A stretch of 64,000 nt of DNA from Rotaria socialis. Taxonomy: Eukaryota; Rotifera; Eurotatoria; Philodinida; Philodinidae. The stretch covers positions 1 to 64,000 of the forward strand of contig CAJNYU010000124.1 in NCBI GenBank assembly GCA_905331475.1. Reading direction: 5' to 3'. Below, in pieces: positions 1-14,281 of the stretch. The translations under genes and the position numbers were made by a program. The first letter of the stretch is position 1, and the number at the start of each line of letters is the position of its first letter. The notes beneath the pieces are model-generated. The model was not told where the DNA came from. It made no database searches and was given only the letters and a program-made list of their open reading frames with translations.

Positions 1-133
1 ATTATAATGCGTATTAAAAGCATACGAACAGAAACAATAAATTATTAGTAGAAATACAAGAACAGCGAAAAGCATACGGATTGACACACATGCAAAGAAA
101 AACTTAGTTCATAGTTTTATTCTTCATAATTTG

Positions 134-443
134 CTACTTCTTGTAAGCTCGTTCAAATTCTAAAAATAACTTGTCTTAGGTTTGGAGAGAAAAAAGTAGT
201 TTACTACCTTCAAATGTGACAAGACCGTCTTTGTCCGTGTCAATATCAGCAAATGCTTTTGCAATAATCGATTCATCAGTCTTCTTTTGTACATGGTACG
301 CACGAAATTCTGCTATGGTAATATATCCATCTTTATCCTAAATAAGAAACATTTTAAAAATCTATAAATTTTGCCATTCTTACAGAATCCAAACGATCGA
401 ATTCTGATCGAAGATTAACTGCACTATGTTTCACTGTTGACAT
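134..443 (-). CDS. small two-EF-hand calcium-binding protein (71 aa)
   Basis: Three coding exons on the minus strand: 384-443, 208-337 and 134-159, joined at GT/AG introns with matching phase. The 71-residue product holds one EF-hand pair. Loop 1 reads DSDKDGYITIAE (Asp at 1, 3 and 5, Gly at 6, Glu at 12). Loop 2 reads DTDKDGLVTFEE, and its final Glu is created across the last intron, which supports the splice model. It ends AYKK-stop. An AATAAA signal follows the stop (plus-strand 116-121). There is no signal peptide or membrane segment. It is the size of a single calmodulin lobe, so a cytosolic calcium sensor or buffer is the likely role. The exact family cannot be named. Confidence 0.85.
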
Positions 444-3400
444 TATCTGTTGTACGATTGATTAACTTAAAAATGGACTATCTAGAGAGAGAAAAAGTAA
501 CTAGTTTGTATTTTCTTCGATTGTATATCATAAATGATATTGACATATAACAAAAACAAACTGTGGCACCAGAAAATTGTGTATTTGAAAGTGTGGTTTG
601 GTTGCTTAAAAAAAGAGAAGACCTCCAACATGTATTGTAATTTTACATTTTTCCTTTATATATATATATATATCTTTCTCTCTCTCTCTCTCTCTATCTC
701 TATCTCTGTTTTAATGTTTTAGAGAGAGAGAGAGAGAGAGAGAACGAGAAAAAAGGAAACGGAAAAATTTTGTTTCCCATTTTTATCGTATGATCTTGGC
801 TTATACTTCTTTTGCACAATAAAATCGAGTTTCCTCTGTTCGATCGACATTTGTGTTATACAAAAGAGTAATTAAATTGCGTTTAACATAAATTTTAGAT
901 TCAAAAACTGATTGTTTGTTATTTTTAAGTTGCACTAATATCAACAATGCCTCGAGCATGCATTTAGAGATAAAAAAATAATGAATGACGAGCGACACAA
1001 AGAAAAGAATTAGTGAACAGAAGATATTAAATGATTAGATCACTTTCTTTGTTCATCATTCACATGATGAAAAAAAGCCAATGAGCGTTCTCAACTTCAT
1101 GATCGATGATTTTTAGTCGTGTTAATAACCTTGAAGATGATGATTCTACTAGAATGAAAAAAAAACTAGAGGGTGTCATTATCATAAATGAAATAAAGAT
1201 GATGTATTGAAATTTTTGGAAACGATCGTTCTACTGTCACGATACGTGAAACTCAATATTGAACAATATGTGATAAACATATAGAAGCACACGTCATAAT
1301 AATAACCAATTACGTAAAGTGAAGTCTCTTCATATAAAATCCCTATTTTTAGGGCAAATAGAGAAACAATCGATTTAATGCATGATTCAACATACCAAAA
1401 AGCAAAATGAAGGTTTTTTTCTATTTTTTCTTTAATATTCATGTAACGTCGTATTTATTATAAATTTCATGGACACATGGCTATATTGAATGATCTTGAA
1501 AGATTATATTTGTCTAAATTCTCACAACTCAGTCACGTACTAAGTGTATTTAATCAATGGCACATGAGTATTGGTAGTTCCTCCCTCAATTTGCATGATT
1601 ATCTCCGGATCAAATAAAAAAAAAAGAGAAAATCATAACAAAATACATTCAACTTTTTGTAACTTTTTTTTAGAGTGAATATTGTTCTTATGAATCAGTG
1701 CAATGAACCATTGAAAAAAAGCAGAAGCCCGATTTTTTTATTTTAATGTTGCTTTTAAAGCAAAAAATGTTTCTGAGAGCGAAAAAAATAAAATATTAAT
1801 ATTTCTTTTTAACATGTTATTGTGATTTTCTAACAGTTTTAATAAGGCCTTTCTAACTAATCAATGACTGAAGTGTAGCAACATTCATGCTTAATTATAC
1901 AAGTTCTTTCTTTTTCCGTATAGACGAGTGCTGACTACGTGTAATGTTCTTTTATGAATTGAAGAAAAATGTGGCCACTCCTTCTTATCCGAGATAAATA
2001 TTTCAAAAGATGAAAGGAAACATTTTTTTCCTTTCGATTGTAGTTCTCAATACATGCTGATTATTTTCTGAATATGAAAATTTAACAAGCAGAACTAGTA
2101 ACTTTGTTCGTGTTATTTGCACTTAGTAAATGCTTTCATAGTTCAACCTAAACAATAAAGAACCTTTTAGCAACTGGATATTCTCTATGCATGAGGATAA
2201 ATAATATTTAGTACGAATTTTATTGAATAAGGCTTCTCCTATTGGTCATGCTATTGTTATAATTTGGTTTTGTGATTTCATCGAATGTAGAGATCATTTC
2301 TTGTAATGGAACAATTTGTCTGTTCTATTGTACTTTACGGACATATGTATGATGCTATTGATGGCACTCCTCTGTTCAATAAGATCAGGGTAATATAATA
2401 TTCTTCTGATTCTTTTTTGGAGCCCATACGAATAGTTGAGAAATATTTTTGAACATCCTACACACACACCATCATTTAATACGAGCAAGTAAAAAGCTAC
2501 GAAAAATAGTCATTCTTCAATAGAATTTCGTAATATAAAATGTTTGTTTTGTGATCGAAGCCAAAACCTATGCCATGCCAATTTTCTTTTAATCGTCAAA
2601 AACCCATTTTTTAAGATTTAAATTATTTGTAAAAAAAAACTAAATCGAACAAATAAATATACAATAAAATTAATAGAAACGATATATTGTAATAGATTAA
2701 AATAGTAAACATGGCCATTGTACTAACATTAAATGATTAGAATTAAGTTCTCGTCATCGTAAAAAAGAGTTATCATTCTTTTACTGCAATTTCGTTTCTA
2801 GCTAAATTGAGCAGTCAATATACAGATAAGAATGTATAGAATGAGAGAGTATCAAACTCAAAATACAAAGCGCCTCAAAAGTTATACTCACTTGAGAAAT
2901 CCCCATCACTCTGTTATTAAGATAAACTTTATCTAATATCTTTTTATATGAAATAAGATAGCAAGAAAGATTTTATTTTCTGCCTAATACAAAGTTGATA
3001 AGTGCTCTTTTGAATTATTGCTTTCAAGTTTGCAGCAAAAACAAATATTCTAGATTGTTTCTTTTCTTCTACGATGACGATTTCTTTCGTTGTTCTTGCT
3101 CATCGAGTTATTGAGATCTTTTACTGTTGTTTTGTGTACATTTCTTATTGAGAAGTGCCCACCAAAAAAAAGAAATCCAACGCTTTTAGGGTTGATGGTC
3201 GAGAAACATATAAAAGCAATCTTCTTATTCCTATCATTGAAACATTTTTGACAATGTATCGATACTTCATCGCGTTGAGAAACTATTAACTTTTCCAATC
3301 GGTTGATTCATAATATTGAATAGAAGTAACTTTGAAGTAGTTCTCACGAATAATTTTATCATCACAAAGACTGAAGATGCTTCAAGGATTTCGTGTTTGG

Positions 3401-5078
3401 TGCAACACCAATGGCAAAAATAAATGAAGGTTTATTTGTTCTTTTGCAACGATTGTTCTTTTTCTCTATTTCCTACAAAAAGAAACTCGAAAAGTGTTTT
3501 CAAGCGAAAACAAAAATCTAGGTCATGTTTTCTTTTTTGTCAATAGTTGTTATACAAAATTCGGGCATTCGAGCGCATTAAAAATGAATGTGGTTTGTCA
3601 ATGTTGTGGTATGGCATCTCATGAATCGCGATTGTTGATTTCAGAGTTGATTGCATTCGAAAAGTTTTGAAATTTTATTCACTAGAAATGAACTTTGGTA
3701 TTTTCAATGCAATTTTCTGAGACCGTCCTCACAACAGGTAGCTCACAAGTCGAGCTGATTGAATCTGCAATTTTTAAGACTCAGATCCAAGTCCTGAATC
3801 AAGACTTACGCTGTATTCGATAGACTCCATTATGAATTGGATGTGAGTACATAGTGCAGATGTGAGTGAAGAGAAAATCGACATATCAATTAGATTTCGA
3901 ATCATATGTTGCTTTCACTTCGTCCAAACTCACAATATGAGATATTGTGAAACAAATTGCAAAGACGATAAACAGCATATACAACTACTTCGAGAGCAAT
4001 AGATATTGACCTGATTAACGATAGAAAGCAAACATTTTTCTTTTTCTACTGATGTAAGAAAAATTACTATGGGCTTATTTGTAAAATTAGCCCCATCAAT
4101 TGAAGGCTTCTTGTTGAGTCTCTTCTCCATAGATTTTTCTTAATGAAATTTTTCACAGTGATGAATTTGAAAGGTATTGGCAATTTCTCTGCGTGTTATT
4201 CTTTCTGACTTCGTTTGTTTGCTTCGTACAAAAATTTTAAAATTGCTCTAAACTGTATAGGAAGAGTAAACCCATCATCAATGGTATTCTCGCCTTTTCT
4301 TTACTATCTTTTATCTATAATTTACTTTTTTAATGAATATGAAGTAATTCTAAATGCATAATCACAGTAAATACTAGCAATCTATTCCCCGTATGTGTTA
4401 TTACTCAAACTAAAGCTGAAAAATCGATTCAGTGCATCGTAATTGGCTTTTGCGATCATTGTAGTACATAGGCTTAAAATATAATAAGAATATTCGCAAT
4501 TTAATCGGATTCTGATCACTCTGCAGCCGAACTTGTAGTTCTTTAGAATTGAAATGTACGTTTCGTTCTACCTTAATTTAAAATCAACGAATTCTTTTTG
4601 CATTATTTGAAACTCTAATATCCACAATAAACTATTTTATTCGATGTACAATTTCTTATTTTTTACCATAGATCATTTCACGGATTTCGATAAAACCGAT
4701 CCACTCGAAGAAAAAGTGTAATTTTTAGATAGAGAAAAAACACAGCGCGTTTTGATCAACTGAATCCTTTCCAAAGAAGAGAATAAATAAAAGTCAAGAT
4801 CGTGTTCCCAATGTGAATTTTATGCAACTTGAATTTTTCCTACGTTATTTTTTTGATTCATATGACGACAAAGTCTATTTTGAGAGTAAAATGAAAAAAG
4901 TGCTCTTATGAATTGATAGAGGGGGAAAACATTTTCATTATTATAAAAGAATTTAAAGTAAATAATATAGTTTTAATGCAAACTGAAGAAAGATGCAAAC
5001 GAAATATTTCATTCGATGAACCCAAATAAAAAATTTCACTAACGAATAATCATTTCAAGAACTAGCATCAAAAGTGAA
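444..5078. other. gene-free stretch between divergent genes
   Basis: About 4.6 kb of AT-rich DNA between the EF-hand gene (read leftward) and the P450 gene (read rightward). Only short, low-complexity open frames without family resemblance occur. It must hold both promoters, but I see no element I can name apart from the dinucleotide repeats at 657-742. Confidence 0.6.
657..742. repeat. (TA)n - (TC)n - (AG)n microsatellite cluster
   Basis: A TA run (about 657-673) is followed by a TC run (about 677-707), a 13-base spacer, then an AG run (721-742). The TC and AG tracts are complementary and could pair as a hairpin. Confidence 0.9.
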
Positions 5079-6825
5079 ATGCTACTACTCACCGGGTTCC
5101 TATTAATCACATTTTTGATCATTATCATTGCCTATCTTAGACATATTCGAGAGAAATATAGTCTCTTCAATCGATTGGCTATTCCTGGCCCTCCACCGAC
5201 GCTCCTCTTTGGAAATTTTTCCGATCTTGTTAAAACTAAACGCCTATCAATCTCAATTAAACAGTGGACAGAAAAATATGGTCGTGTTTTCGGCTATTTC
5301 GAAGGACATACTCCTATTTTAGTCATATCCGATCCTGACGTACTACAAGATGTGTTTGTTAAATCTTTTTCAAATTTTCATTCGCGCCGAACGTTTCCAC
5401 TTGAAAATCGATTTACTAAAACTGTGAATATTTTCAGTGCTTTTGGTGTTCGTTGGAAACGACAACGTACTGTAATTAATCCAACATTTTCGCCAGCAAA
5501 AATTAAGAAAATGATGGCGCTTCTTTCTCGAAGTATTGATGCATTTATGTTGAAAATGGCTGAAGAACACAAAATGAAACGACCATTCGATATTTATGCT
5601 TATTTCAAGCGATTTACTATGGATACAATATGGTCCTGCTGTTTTGGTATCGAGACTGACATGCAAAGTAATATTCATAATCCATATTTATTTCATGCGC
5701 AGAAAGTCTTTAGCGAAGAAAATAGTGTGAAAATCTTAGTACTCCTATCTTTATTTATAACAGAATTGAATCATATTTGGTACGGATTACATTTAGTTGA
5801 GAATTACATACGTCAATGGATTCGACATAGGTTTTCATTTACACAAAAATATGTCGACGAAGAACCATCAAAATGGATTGTAAGACAAGCATATGAACTG
5901 ATTGATAAGCGTGAAAAATTCGGTCAAAATAATCGAACTGATTTAATGCAATTAATGCTTGAATCAGCATCAAAAGATGACGTCATTGAAGTAGGCTGGT
6001 CTATTTGTTGTATCGTCGAAAATAAAACATATTTTGATTTTTATTTCAGGATTCGAAATCATTTTGTAATAAAACAGATGAAGCTATTAACGAACAATCA
6101 ATTGTTCGTAAATTAACCATACCTGAAATCGCTTCGAATGTTCTTATATTCAGTAAGAGATGATCGTCTTTTAGTTATTTTTAAAATTATGAACTTCTTC
6201 TTATCTTTAAATTTAAGTGATCGCTGGTTATGAAACAACAAGTACTGCATTGGCTTATGCTGCATATGTTCTTGCAACTCATCCAGAAGAGCAACGTCAA
6301 TTACAAGAACACATCGATAATTATTTTGATTCTGAAACAGAAAATGTTAGGCCATCGTATGATACAGTATCTAAAATGGATTATTTGGACATGTTTATTC
6401 GAGAAACTCTTCGTATGTATCCAATAGCACCCATAGCAATCAATCGTCAAAGTACTGAAGATTTTCAAATAAAAAATTTTGGCATTATTCCTGCTGGTAC
6501 ATCAATAACGGTTGACATTTATAGTTTACACTTCGATCCTGATTTGTGGGGACCTGTTGATCCGCATAAGTTTTATCCAGAACGATTTGCTACGAAACGC
6601 CATCCAATGGCATGGATTCCGTTCGGAATTGGACCCCGAAATTGTGTTGGAATGCGATTTGCTTTGACAGAATTGAAGATGCTACTTATTTGTCTGTTGA
6701 AAAAATATTCTGTCATCGATTGTGGTGATCAAACACATGAACCATTCGAAAATCTGAAAGAGTATATTGTTATTGCGCCCGATCAAGTTATTGTTCGACT
6801 TCAACCGAGAAATGAACAGCACTAA
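5079..6825 (+). CDS. cytochrome P450, clan 3 (CYP3-like), 540 aa
   Basis: A microsomal haem monooxygenase. Exons 5079-5990, 6050-6152 and 6218-6825 join across two introns of 59 and 65 bp in matching phase. Residues 1-20 are a hydrophobic ER anchor, followed by the proline hinge (PGPPP). The I-helix oxygen-binding motif AGYETTS is formed just after intron 2 (residues 341-347). The K-helix ETLR is at 401-404 and PERF at 459-462. The haem loop FGIGPRNCVG carries the axial Cys at about 481. The sequence FGxGPRNCxGMRFA is typical of the CYP3/CYP5 group, so oxidation of xenobiotics or lipids is likely, but the substrate is unknown. It is slightly long for the family (about 500 aa); the extra residues lie around the intron 1 junction. 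An AATAAA signal is at 6889-6894. All catalytic motifs are intact. Confidence 0.93.
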
Positions 6826-8352
6826 GAATGAGTACAAAGTTATCGGATGTTGTTTTTTTCTTATTTATTAAATTTCGAAATATTTTAAAATAAAACAAAT
6901 CTAACCATGAATAACTAATTTGATGAATTTGCATCGCCATGGATTTCTTCTTCTTGTGAGGGCTGAAATTTTCATTGCTTGAAGAAATTTCGTTTGTTTA
7001 TTTACGTATGAATAAAGAACGATAGAAATAGTTGCAGAAAATATAATTTCATGTGCTCTAGATGAAAAGTTTTGTTTCGGAGAGTGCAAACAAAAAAGAA
7101 CGATAGAATAATGTGTCTAGAGGTGTCAGCCGTACGGCTGAGCCGCCGCAGCCACCAAATTACTGGCAATTTTAAGAATATTGGGGGAGCCGCCGCTGCG
7201 AAAAAACAAGTTTAGCCGTTGCACCGCTGCAAGAGATAAAAATTTTTGATAGCGCTATTTGCCGCCGCTGACATCAATACATATGCGATCGAATCGAACA
7301 TTTTTCTTTTAATTTTCATCAGTGAACTTTTAACTGACCCGCCGCCGTCACTTAAGGACTTACAAATATCAGCCGACGCCGCCGCTGTGAAAAACAAATT
7401 TAAGAATTTGTAGCAGCCGCCGCTGAAGACATTACTCATTCAAATAACGAGCCGCTGGAAATCTTGAAAAATTGAAAATTGTTGCCCGCCGTCGCCATTC
7501 ACCCCTTCGGCTGACACCTCTAAATGTGTCAGATAATAAAGGAACGAGAACGAAAACAATAAATTCACTTGTAAGCGATCAAGTCCATAAGAGAACATGA
7601 AGAGGAAAAAACATGATTTTGTCGCAATGAAAATAAGAGTCATCAACTTTTGCAAACATTCCAATCGATCTTAGTTGGCCACCAGAAGTTTATGTTGAAG
7701 ACATGAACTCAAATTTTCATTTCATCCTTCATCTGCACTCGTATTTGTGTGTCGCGCATACCATATGGGAGTGAACAACGGATGTAACTTGAAGTAGAAT
7801 CTGAATAGCGAACGTAACTAAAGCTAAAATATGAATTGTGATGTCGAAAATGATAAGAATCTTTTGAGTAAGTGCCACACTTCATTCGATTTAGTTATGA
7901 CTTGAGCCTGAACAATTGTCTTTTATACGAGTCTGATTCGGGATTCAACTATTTTCGACTTTACGGATTCTATTAGCGAGTGTTGATGCAGATGAAAAGA
8001 AGATTAATATCCATTTCAATTTGAATGATAAGGAAAAATCTCTACATCTGATTTATCAATTCAATCATTTGTGAGCGATTACAAAATATAAATTCCACAG
8101 TAAGGCTATTCATGTTATTCTTACTGATGCATCATAGACAAACTCTATTACTTAGTGTGTTGTCATCATCTTTATTTATTACTAGAATAAATGAGAAGTT
8201 CGTTAAAAACAAACAATAATATACACAGTATGGACAACAGCAAAGAAAAACATTTTCATATGATCCGCTGAGAAATTAAAAGAAAAACACAATTCTTCTA
8301 ACAACAAACGATAGCATCAGTTTGATTATTTGAAATATTGCAAGTGAATTTT
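6826..8352. other. intergenic stretch between convergent genes
   Basis: About 1.5 kb between the 3' end of the P450 and the 3' end of the RING protein. It holds the hAT element at 7118-7522. No gene was seen in the rest. Confidence 0.7.
7118..7522. mobile_element. non-autonomous hAT-type element (405 bp)
   Basis: The element begins TAGAGGTGTCAGCCG and ends with the exact 15-bp inverse. It is flanked by a perfect 8-bp direct repeat, AATGTGTC (7110-7117 and 7523-7530). An 8-bp target duplication with TIRs starting TAGNG is the hallmark of the hAT superfamily. Inside are many GCCGCC/GCCGCTG clusters, GC-rich against an AT-rich background, which may be subterminal transposase-binding repeats. 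There is no transposase frame, so it must move in trans. The exact duplication suggests a fairly recent insertion. Confidence 0.85.
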
Positions 8353-11229
8353 TCAAACTTTTTCAGCGTTCGTAATAATATTTCGAATTTTAGTTCCATT
8401 ATTGATTTGTTTGTTATGATTAACGATATGAAAAGTTAAGCAGCCAGCATGTAGAATAACTAATGTATCTGTAGTTAAAAATCCAACGCTCCATGCTTTA
8501 AAATAAAATAAAATCGTTATAGGAAAAATAATATTCAAATTGTTGAATATCTTACGCCATGGCCGATATTGTACAGATTTCTTTTCGCCATCCGATCCAA
8601 TTGCCCAAATCTTCTTGTTGCCTCCGTCGGTTACAATAACACCACCACTGATTGGATCAATAATCAATCGATTGACATTATCAACATTTAACTTGTACAA
8701 ATCAATGCGACGAACAAGTTGACCTATTTAAATTTTAAGGAAAAAAAAACTTTCAAAGTATACAGATCAAGCGAAAGATGCTCAAATTTCTTTACCATGT
8801 TTTTGACGTTTTTCAACAAAATATCTTCCTGGCTCACGTTCACGTCGTTTTCCTAATATGAAGCAATATTGTGCATCGACAACTAAACTTCGTATTTCAA
8901 CGCCACATTCAAAAGTTAACTGTACTTGTAAATCATGATCAAATACAGATACTTTTGATTTATTACAACCTTTTTCTGAACCATAAAAAATCAATTTTTC
9001 ATCAGATGTTACACGCTGAGAATTAAGACCACGTTCAACAACACGTTCGCGTTCAAGCTGTTTGCGTGTTAAATTGCATAGATACAATTTACATTCAAGT
9101 GGTTTCGATGATGCTTGTTTATGTTCGCCTATGATGATTATACTGTCATCGTGATAAATACATAAATCTTTTATTTCACCATCAGACCATTGAATTCTCT
9201 AAACAAAACAAAACAAAGTTCAATATATAAAAATGTATCAAAGTTTAAATGAGTTCTTTTTCTTTTATGTTTTACTTCATTCTCGTGTCCATTAGAATCA
9301 AATATTACTAATGAGTTTTTATCTTTATTGTACATTAAGATTAAATCGGTATTTGTTATAGCTAACATTCCCCAATCATAATTTTGTGATAGAGGAATTT
9401 TTTTATAACATTCATTATTACAATAATCTAATTTTGACTGAAATGTTGATACACGAACGGGCGTTGAACATGTTTTTGAATTATTATTCGTCGATAAAGA
9501 AAGATCAGCAATAGAATTCGAAATTGTTTTTGACAGTGAATGATTCGAAACAGGTGGATGAGAACGATGATTGATAGTAGTTCTTGGTGATGATAATAAT
9601 GGTTGTTGTTGTTGTTCGAGTACATCATTAGGATGAGTACGATTGTCAGATGTATTTGTTGAATGGTGATGATGATTAGCAAGTGTATTCAAAGATTTAT
9701 AATGATTTCCTATAATAGTTGGTTTCTTTTTTAATATTCGACCATGGTTAGATGTTAAAGGTTGAACTGGTTCATTATTGGATGAAGACGACGCTGAACT
9801 GGTTGAGTCTATATGAGGAAAAAAATGAATATTCAAAGTTAATAAAGTTTTTTTTTTGTTTTTCTATAAAGAATTTATCTATTCTATTCAAATAAGGTGC
9901 CTATTTCACTACATGGGTTTGGTCGATGATGCAATTAATATGCAAACATCATATAGAAGAAAATACGATTTTGTGACTAAATTATTCAATACATATCTCT
10001 AAAAAGCCTTATTGCAAGAAAGAAGACTAGAATGAAATCATAGGAATGATGATAGAAAAAAGCGAGCAAAAAATATTTGTATTAGATTCATCGAATGAGA
10101 TTAGAGTGAATTATTGTTTTTTTCGGTCAATTCAATCTTTCGATTGCTTTCTCCTCTATTCTTCTAAACAATAGAACTAAAATTGAATGAATATTGTTAA
10201 TGACTAAAGTTATTTATCAATTTGATTTACCGTCAAGATGCTGAATTCGTATTGAACCTGACAAAATTGATAAATGATTTTTGCCATTACCTAAAATTAA
10301 TTCATCCGTTTGAGATGGTGAATCGATTTGATTGATCTTCTTTTTCTTCTTTTGAATATCATCATGATCAACTTCAAATATTTTCATATCCGGTAAACGT
10401 TCATGAAAGATTTCATTTGCTTCTCGAATATCTTCTTCTAAATGATTGAGTTTCATTTGTAATTGTTTAAATTGTTCAATCGTCGACCAATCTGTTATTG
10501 TTGTTCGCAATTCTTGTATTGTTGTAGAAATATCCTCACAACGTCGTTTATATTCATTAATAACTAATTCTAACTCATTATTCCACGTTACAGCTTGCCG
10601 TTCAACAAGTTCTTCATTTGTTACTTGTGCATGACGCAGTTCTTCAATTAAACGCGTATAATGATTTCGTATAGTGTCAAGAGAGTTTTGTCGAGTTTCA
10701 GTTAATTTTTCTCTTGCATGATTAATATAATCATTCATATTCAAATATTCTTGTTCTAATGTATTGATATTATTTGTTAATATTGTTAATGTTTCGCGTC
10801 TATGTTGATTGGCACATTCAAAGCAAACATATAAACAGCAATGTGAACATTTAACAAATGATGGAGATTGATTGCAAACTTGACATTTACCATTGGCTTC
10901 GACATTGAAATTGCATGATTTTATTAGATCAAGAACAGTCTGATTCAATGGTAAATCGGTTAAATTGCCTATCGTTGAACATATTTCTTTATGACAAGTT
11001 TTTACTGGACAAAAACGATTGTATTTTTCTTTCCATTCGTTATCAAGACAAATTGAACCTTTATACAAGAAAGAAAATAAAGTCTCTTTAATACAAAGAC
11101 AATCATTGAAAAGAATTTACAAATCGTATGGCCACATGATGGAAGAACTCGCGGCTCTGTGTAACGTTGTGAACACGATGGGCAATTAACTAAAGTTTCA
11201 AGAAGATGACGTGGTATTGCAGCTGCCAT
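8353..11229 (-). CDS. TRIM-like protein: RING, B-box-type zinc finger, coiled coil, probable NHL-like propeller (727 aa)
   Basis: Six exons in matching phase: 11121-11229, 10231-11058, 9276-9808, 8796-9198, 8556-8723 and 8353-8495. The N-terminal RING starts CPSC at residue 16, continues with CGHTIC and SIC, and ends at C53/C58. Its last pair has four residues between the cysteines rather than two. A Cys/His cluster at about 95-122 (CQVC, CSHC, CFEC, NQHR) fits a B-box. A long charged coiled coil spans about 123-258, followed by a Ser/Asn/His-rich linker (exon 3). The C-terminal third contains beta-propeller-like repeats (for example IIDPISGGVIVTDGGNKKIW), as in TRIM2/3/71. It is probably an E3 ubiquitin ligase or RNA-associated regulator. 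RING and coiled coil are solid; the NHL assignment is weaker. Confidence 0.8.
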
Positions 11230-14200
11230 GAAGTCTGAACAAAAAATAAAATAAAACTAGTGCTCTTAGTTTCACATGCATTATAGATGGGAGGTTAAGT
11301 GTTTGCCATTCTTCTTACCTATGAGAAAAAAAAAGGAATAATGCTCATAGGTATAAAATAACCATTTCTCTCCTATCTTACTGGTTCATCTCTTTCTCTC
11401 TCTCTCTTTCTCTCATGTTCTCTTCTAGTAGTATATGCATTATAATTTTCTTCGGTGTGAATACTTGTTCAAAAAGAAATATATACATATATATATATAT
11501 TGCTACATATATACAACGGTGAGAAAGAAAGAAAGTAATACATATATGTAATTATTGTTGATGACAGGATATTCTTCTCGTTTATTTTTCTCCTTCGCCG
11601 TCTCATACAATCGTCGTAATCACTTGTCCGAATATAGGTCACGCTTCAATTGACCATTGACAATCAGTTTGTGATAGGAAATGATATGAGATAGAAACTG
11701 ATAAACATAAATATGGATTTATATTCTATTTGTATATATGCTTAAACGAGTTTATATGTATGTCTAGCATAGTGGTAGGCTTTGTCGTCCTCAACTGTAT
11801 AATGAATAAGTTCATGGCGCGTCATGCAGTACATGTATCAACATCAAAACAGAAGTCGTACTAATGCCAAAAAAGAGAACTCGTGCATATCTGTATATAC
11901 TCATTCTTTCGTTTTATTGACATTTGTTTGTCGGTATTGCCGATTTAAAAAGTAAAATTGACAATAATGTAGATATCTTTAGGCAAAATAAATACAATGC
12001 ATGACTAGCCATAAAGGACGATCGATGATGTGTGAGCATCTGGAGACAAATAAGTAATCGGCTCTGATCATTCATTTAACATAAAGACATAGACTATTAA
12101 AAAAAACAGTATTCAAGAACTCGAGATATTTCAACCATGGATGTGACAGCAAATATATATATATATATATACAAGAGAACTTGGTTCGTATGAAAGTATT
12201 CTTGAAATTGAAAAGAATGAATGGGAAACCGTAACAGTGCATATTTTAAGTTGCTTTGTCTGTAGAATATATGTCTGATTAAGTAGCGGTACATTTTGAA
12301 TGTATTCATTGAAAATGATTGTTTATGGAAGAGAGTAAGAGAAAAATTTACTTTCCAACTTGTAATTGTTTCAATACAAAGAACTCGTGTGTTCTTCATT
12401 TGTTTATTTTCGAAAATTTCAATATTAGAAATGAGAATAATGTGATGTTTGCTCAAATCTACGCTAATATCAAACTTCAAGAGATCATGCGAAATCAAAG
12501 GGAATTACATGCTGTTGTTTTTCATGCCTCACGGCCATTTTTTGTTGAAGTGTGTATGAATCAGCAGCAGTAGAATGATAAGCGAGTGGAGAGTTGATCT
12601 GAAAATCAATTATTTTATATATTGTAAATATTGCACCAAGAATTTGAATCTGTTCAAGCTAAACTAGTCAATAAAGGAGTGTATGTGAATGAAGAGAAGA
12701 TTGGTGTCTAGGCCTACAATTTATACTCTCAAAAAAAGCAGCATAAACTAATATTTAAGCTAGGCACTCTACAATTTTTAAATATATTTGTAAAAGCACT
12801 ATGTTTGAATGATGTCGAATGTCAAAGGCATCGTCCAACCGATAAAATTTTCGAATCTATTTGATCAGAGCAGTGCGCTCGAAAAAAAAGCGCATATTTC
12901 ATAGCTTCTTACAGTTCTCTTGCTTTAAATATTCATGATATGCACTTTGGATATTATTTTTTTTTCGAAACTTTATTAACAATACTTGTTCACGGTCAAG
13001 TCAGTAAGAAAATATATCCGGTTTCTTTTTCTACACTGCTCTTTCATATTTCCGTCACAACAATAACTACCACATGATTTAAAAGCCATCATTCCTGCAT
13101 GCAATCAGTAGTGGTATTTTTCCAATTCGATCATCAAGAGAAGTAGAAAAGTTCCATGAAATCGTTCTATCGTAGTCTATTCTAAAGGCATACGTTTAGA
13201 TCGATCATTGTTATGCACTACTGAGTCAGTTTGATGTTGCCATGTTCAACAACATATTTCAACTAGTTTCACGTGTATCCTAAATGTGCTTGTCAACAGA
13301 TTAACTAATCATTTTATCGATCGAATCTATCAGCTTTAAAGATGCAGAACGGATAAGTCGTCAAAGACTCGCGGTTTTGATTAGAATAGATACACAAAAA
13401 AATATAATAATCGTATTTTTTTTTGTTTCTAATTTCATTATTCAAATTCATACTAGTAAATTCACTAGCGATAATTCGAGCTAAGAAAACGGAATAAGAT
13501 GCATTCAATGTGAATTAATCTTGTCACGTTAAGCTTCGAGCTTCAGATATAAATTTTGGTTTTTCATCTTGTCACGTGATTGTAACAAATTCTTTAATAA
13601 AAAAAAAATCATGCGATCGGTGGCCTATAATGTTAAAACAAAATCAATTTAAGTTTGAACGCCCCAGTTTGTTTAAGTATTTATCAATGCAAATTTCGTT
13701 AAAACAAGTAATAGCTCTAGCAAAAGAACTCAAGCACAGTCGAGAAAGTAAATATTTGTTTTTCTTTCTTGAAAGAACTTATTTATTTTAAGAATTACGA
13801 TATTTCCAAGGCGGTAATTCATCAAAAATAATAATGACTGTTTAAAGAAGAAGATATACGCTACATTTGTAGGAATAATGAATCAATTTTTCCTTCTTCC
13901 ACGTTCATGATATTATCAGAACTGTTGCCTTAATTAGATAACATATCTTTTCGTTTCCCGATAGCATTTTTGTTTTTCATCTGACAACTTTGTCAGTTCG
14001 TCCTTCAATTGTCACGTTCCTACATCGTGTTTTCAAATGATGTTGTCTCTACTTCCGTTTTTTTCTTTGTGCTATATTTATTAGAGCTACTTACTCTCAT
14101 TTTACTCCCTAAAAGCGATTCTGATGATTTTTTTTGGACTCTCTCTTTTACATTATTGTATGTGAAGTTTGTCATAATAAAAGCTATGCAGAATTCCATC

Positions 14201-14246
14201 GGATTCCTCTCCTATCAACAATAAGAACTTATGTCATATATGCTGA

Positions 14247-14281
<35 letters not shown>

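Noticed and set aside
6153-6217. Start of a separate gene at the GTG before IAGYETTS
   Set aside because: It is a splice acceptor; the upstream exons supply the N-terminal two thirds of the same P450 in phase.
7212-7664. Minus-strand open frames of about 75 codons
   Set aside because: They lie largely within the hAT-type element, have no transposase features, and owe their length to GCC repeats.
12319-12573. 84-codon plus-strand frame beginning MFMEESKRKIYF
   Set aside because: No similarity, no flanking exons, and an overlapping antisense frame of equal quality; typical AT-rich noise.
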